Source of the DNA: CAG-791 sp045546175
Lineage (GTDB): Bacteria; Bacillota; Clostridia; Lachnospirales; Lachnospiraceae
Direction of reading: 5' to 3'
Assembly (NCBI GenBank): GCA_045546175.1
Contig: JAZQCI010000029.1
Coordinates: 1-64,000, forward strand
Length of the DNA stretch: 64,000 bases
Numbering within the stretch: position 1 is the first letter of the stretch; each line of letters opens with the position of its first letter. The notes under the pieces were generated by a model, which saw nothing but the letters and a program-made list of their open reading frames with translations, ran no database searches and had not been told where the DNA came from. Positions 62,189-64,000 of the stretch are shown piece after piece. A program made the translations under genes and the position numbers.

Positions 62189-62223
62189 CGTGAGTGCCAC
62201 CGTGAGGGACATTGGCACTCACG
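62189..62223. repeat. Inverted repeat behind the LacI-type gene
   Basis: CGTGAGTGCCA and TGGCACTCACG, an 11-bp perfect stem with a 13-base loop. No T-run on either strand, so not a standard terminator; it may stop transcription or be an operator. Confidence 0.5.
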
Positions 62224-62319
62224 CCTGTCCCCCAGCCTTCTCCGCAGTGCCGGTGGAATCTTACCGTAAATCCATCATCGTCCCCACGATATTCCGCTTT
62301 GCAGCCGGCTTTATTCCTT

Positions 62320-63336
62320 TCAATATGATCTTCTTCCACAGCTCATCCGCGGAACGAACTGTACCGGAATTTTGTCCGTTACAGAATAGCTTCTGTCTGT
62401 TTTCATCCGATCCAGATACTCCACTGCTTTTCCCGCGCGCAAAAACACATCCTGCCGGACGGATGATAACTGCGGCATGACATTTCTACATAACTCCATG
62501 TCGTCAAATCCCACAACCCAGATATCTTCCGGGACGCGTACCCCCGCGTGAATCAGAAAGTACATGATTTCAACCGCATAATAATCCGATGCGGCAAACA
62601 CCGAATCATAATCCCGAAATACCGGTAAGATATCCCGATAATGTGCCTGTCTTTCTTTTTTACTCATAGGTACTTCCATAAAATTCACTTTTCTTCCGTA
62701 CCCGGAGCAAAGTCCCTCATATCTGTCAAAATCCGGTTGCAGCCGATTATCCGCTATAAATAATATCTTCTCTCTGCCGTTTTCTCTGAAAAACGCACCG
62801 ACCTGCCTTCCTCCGTCATAATCATCCAGCATCAGGTTGCAGATGTTTCTGTCATTCTGGAAAAAACCGTCATATACAACAAATGGTATCCTGATGCGGT
62901 CACGAAGCTTCTGATACTCATCTTCACAGAACCCCATGATTACCATTCCATCCATATTCCACATGGATGCAAAGGGGACAATATCCATAATGTCACTTGT
63001 CTTCTTCAGCATTAAAAAATAGCCATGGCTTTCCAGTGCGTCCGATAACGCATTGACCGCACTGCTGATGTACGGGTCTTCCAGAACATGTCCTTCATAT
63101 TTCGGATGATTATTTACGACCACTCCGACAATCCGCGAATTGTTCTGCGAAAGGAGCGTCGCGGCCATATTCGGAATATATCCCCTTTCAACGAGTTTTT
63201 CCTGCACCCGTCTGACAGTTGCGTCGGATATCTTTTTTGTTTTGCCGTGGATGACATTGGAAACAGTCGCTGTACTGACGCCCAATTCATCCGCAATATC
63301 AATAATCCGGATCTTCTTTTCATCCCACATATTCAT
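62320..63336 (-). CDS. LacI-family transcriptional regulator
   Basis: 338 residues. IRIIDIADELGVSTATVSNVIHGKTKKISDATVRRVQE is the LacI HTH plus hinge, followed by a periplasmic-binding-like ligand domain (GVVVNNHPKYEGHVLEDPYISSAVNAL, VVGFDDMELCRNVMPQLSSVRQD). It represses sugar or nucleoside genes until its ligand binds. It starts a few bases behind the MATE gene, so the two are linked. The exact start among GTG 63339, ATG 63336 and ATG 63330 is uncertain, as no strong ribosome site is seen. Confidence 0.88.
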   Translation of the reverse strand: MNMWDEKKIRIIDIADELGVSTATVSNVIHGKTKKISDATVRRVQEKLVERGYIPNMAATLLSQNNSRIVGVVVNNHPKYEGHVLEDPYISSAVNALSDALESHGYFLMLKKTSDIMDIVPFASMWNMDGMVIMGFCEDEYQKLRDRIRIPFVVYDGFFQNDRNICNLMLDDYDGGRQVGAFFRENGREKILFIADNRLQPDFDRYEGLCSGYGRKVNFMEVPMSKKERQAHYRDILPVFRDYDSVFAASDYYAVEIMYFLIHAGVRVPEDIWVVGFDDMELCRNVMPQLSSVRQDVFLRAGKAVEYLDRMKTDRSYSVTDKIPVQFVPRMSCGRRSY

Positions 63337-63342
63337 CACCAG

Positions 63343-64000
63343 TTATTGTAGCGTATGCATCCATTTTCTGCTTCTGAACATAAAAACAGATATGATCAAA
63401 CGGACCAGTTCTTCCTGCGATAAAACAAAATAGACCCAGATAACCGGAATCTTAAAATACAATCCTGTAAGCAGCGCCAGAGGTACGCCGATCAGCCAGG
63501 TTCCCATCATGTCAATCATCATGACGTACTTCGTTTTTCCGCCGCTTCGGATGATTCCGCCTCCCAGTATCATATTCTGTACCTTCACAGGCATCAGGAT
63601 CGCAAATGCTGCCATAATATCTGCGCCAATTCCGCGAACATCTCCTGATACGTTGAACAGCTGAACATACGGATTTCTGATCAAAATCAATAACAGCGTG
63701 AAGACCAGTGATCCGGCCATTCCAAGACCGCATAGCTTTTTGGAATCCTCATAAGCAGCATCATATTCCCTGCTGCCCAGCCTTTTGCCGATCAGAATCC
63801 CGGCTGCCTGAGACAGGCCGCTTAATGCTCCCATGGTCAGGCCTTGAACAGCGCCCGTCAACGACATTCCTGCCAGTTCATTAGTCCCCATATGCCCATA
63901 AACATATGTGTATACGCTTTGTCCCACGGACCAGAAAAACTCATTCAAAACAATCGGCAGAAGCATCAGAAAGTACTGCGAATATCCTGCCTTTCCAAGG
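63343..64000 (-). CDS. MATE-family efflux transporter, C-terminal part (runs off window)
   Basis: 219 codons inside the window, open to the right edge (LGKAGYSQYFLMLLPIVLNEFFWSVGQSVYTYVYGHMG). Six hydrophobic helices and the MATE pattern MSLTGAVQGLTMGALSGLSQAAGILIGKRLG are seen. Such proteins export cationic drugs or metabolites using Na+ or H+. The LacI gene is immediately behind and may control it. Confidence 0.82.
   Translation of the reverse strand, partial: LGKAGYSQYFLMLLPIVLNEFFWSVGQSVYTYVYGHMGTNELAGMSLTGAVQGLTMGALSGLSQAAGILIGKRLGSREYDAAYEDSKKLCGLGMAGSLVFTLLLILIRNPYVQLFNVSGDVRGIGADIMAAFAILMPVKVQNMILGGGIIRSGGKTKYVMMIDMMGTWLIGVPLALLTGLYFKIPVIWVYFVLSQEELVRLIISVFMFRSRKWMHTLQ

Overview
The window looks like chromosome from an anaerobic, low-spore-signature Clostridia, most likely Lachnospiraceae. 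This is judged from protein flavour (AlsT-type symporter, DUF937, DUF6765, Rpn-like nuclease with an EGRAEGRAEG tail, CN-hydrolase-type NadE, MtlA/MtlR, sortase-type wall anchor) and from strong AGGAGG ribosome sites. No species call is justified. Base composition is mosaic. About 25-31.7 kb and 33.5-61.6 kb are GC-rich with tightly packed operons. About 13.5-24.4 kb and 32-33.4 kb are visibly AT-richer and full of truncated or fused genes, which suggests acquired and decaying DNA.

Layout. 0-2.3 kb: partial nitroreductase, then a Na+/alanine symporter with a promoter followed at once by a terminator-like hairpin. 2.3-4.5 kb: mobile debris (BRCT protein, serine recombinase, ADP-ribosylglycohydrolase relic, hairpins). 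4.5-9.45 kb: a minus-strand operon for an esterase, a free-standing condensation domain, an acyl carrier protein and an AMP ligase, in effect a split mini-NRPS/acyl-transfer system. 9.7-13.2 kb: a broken wall-anchored protein, then a tyrosine integrase module. About 110-bp imperfect direct repeats near 4.4 and 12.9 kb resemble a tRNA 3' end and may be att sites. 13.2-24.4 kb: a ParA stub abuts a truncated PseF, followed by an operon with two M14-like proteins, a transglutaminase, an alpha-E protein, a circularly permuted ATP-grasp and a GlnQ/HAD chimera. Behind it lie a frameshifted class I amidotransferase, glutamine-dependent NadE, an HPr/GNAT chimera and a RelA/SpoT-domain protein. This is the best candidate for a poorly described system: peptide or amide synthesis with associated hydrolases.

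25-31.7 kb: a six-gene plus-strand operon (two class III aminotransferases, cytidylate-kinase-like protein, APC permease, iron alcohol dehydrogenase, GNAT), probably for an omega-amino acid or polyamine, behind two tandem leader terminators. 32-33.4 kb: AT-rich remnants including an integrase C-terminus. 33.5-39 kb: a GMP synthase without its amidotransferase domain, then Smr, M32 carboxypeptidase, a DUF89-GNAT fusion and an MBL hydrolase. 39-42.8 kb: Rpn-like nuclease, an unknown protein, DUF362, and a cupin under a large dyad. 42.8-46.4 kb: an amino-acid ABC transporter whose long leader encodes a 34-residue Met/Cys/Arg-rich peptide overlapping a mutually exclusive RNA structure. 46.5-52.7 kb: DUF937 and an aromatic amino acid operon (aroF, aroB, pheA) co-transcribed with three membrane or unknown genes. 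53-55 kb: NagD-like phosphatase and trmD away from its usual ribosomal context. 55-61.6 kb: a mannitol-type operon (MtlA, SorE-like dehydrogenase, FruK) with divergent mtlR, which together imply a route through fructose 1-phosphate rather than fructose 6-phosphate. 61.7-64 kb: an HTH relic, a LacI regulator and a partial MATE exporter.
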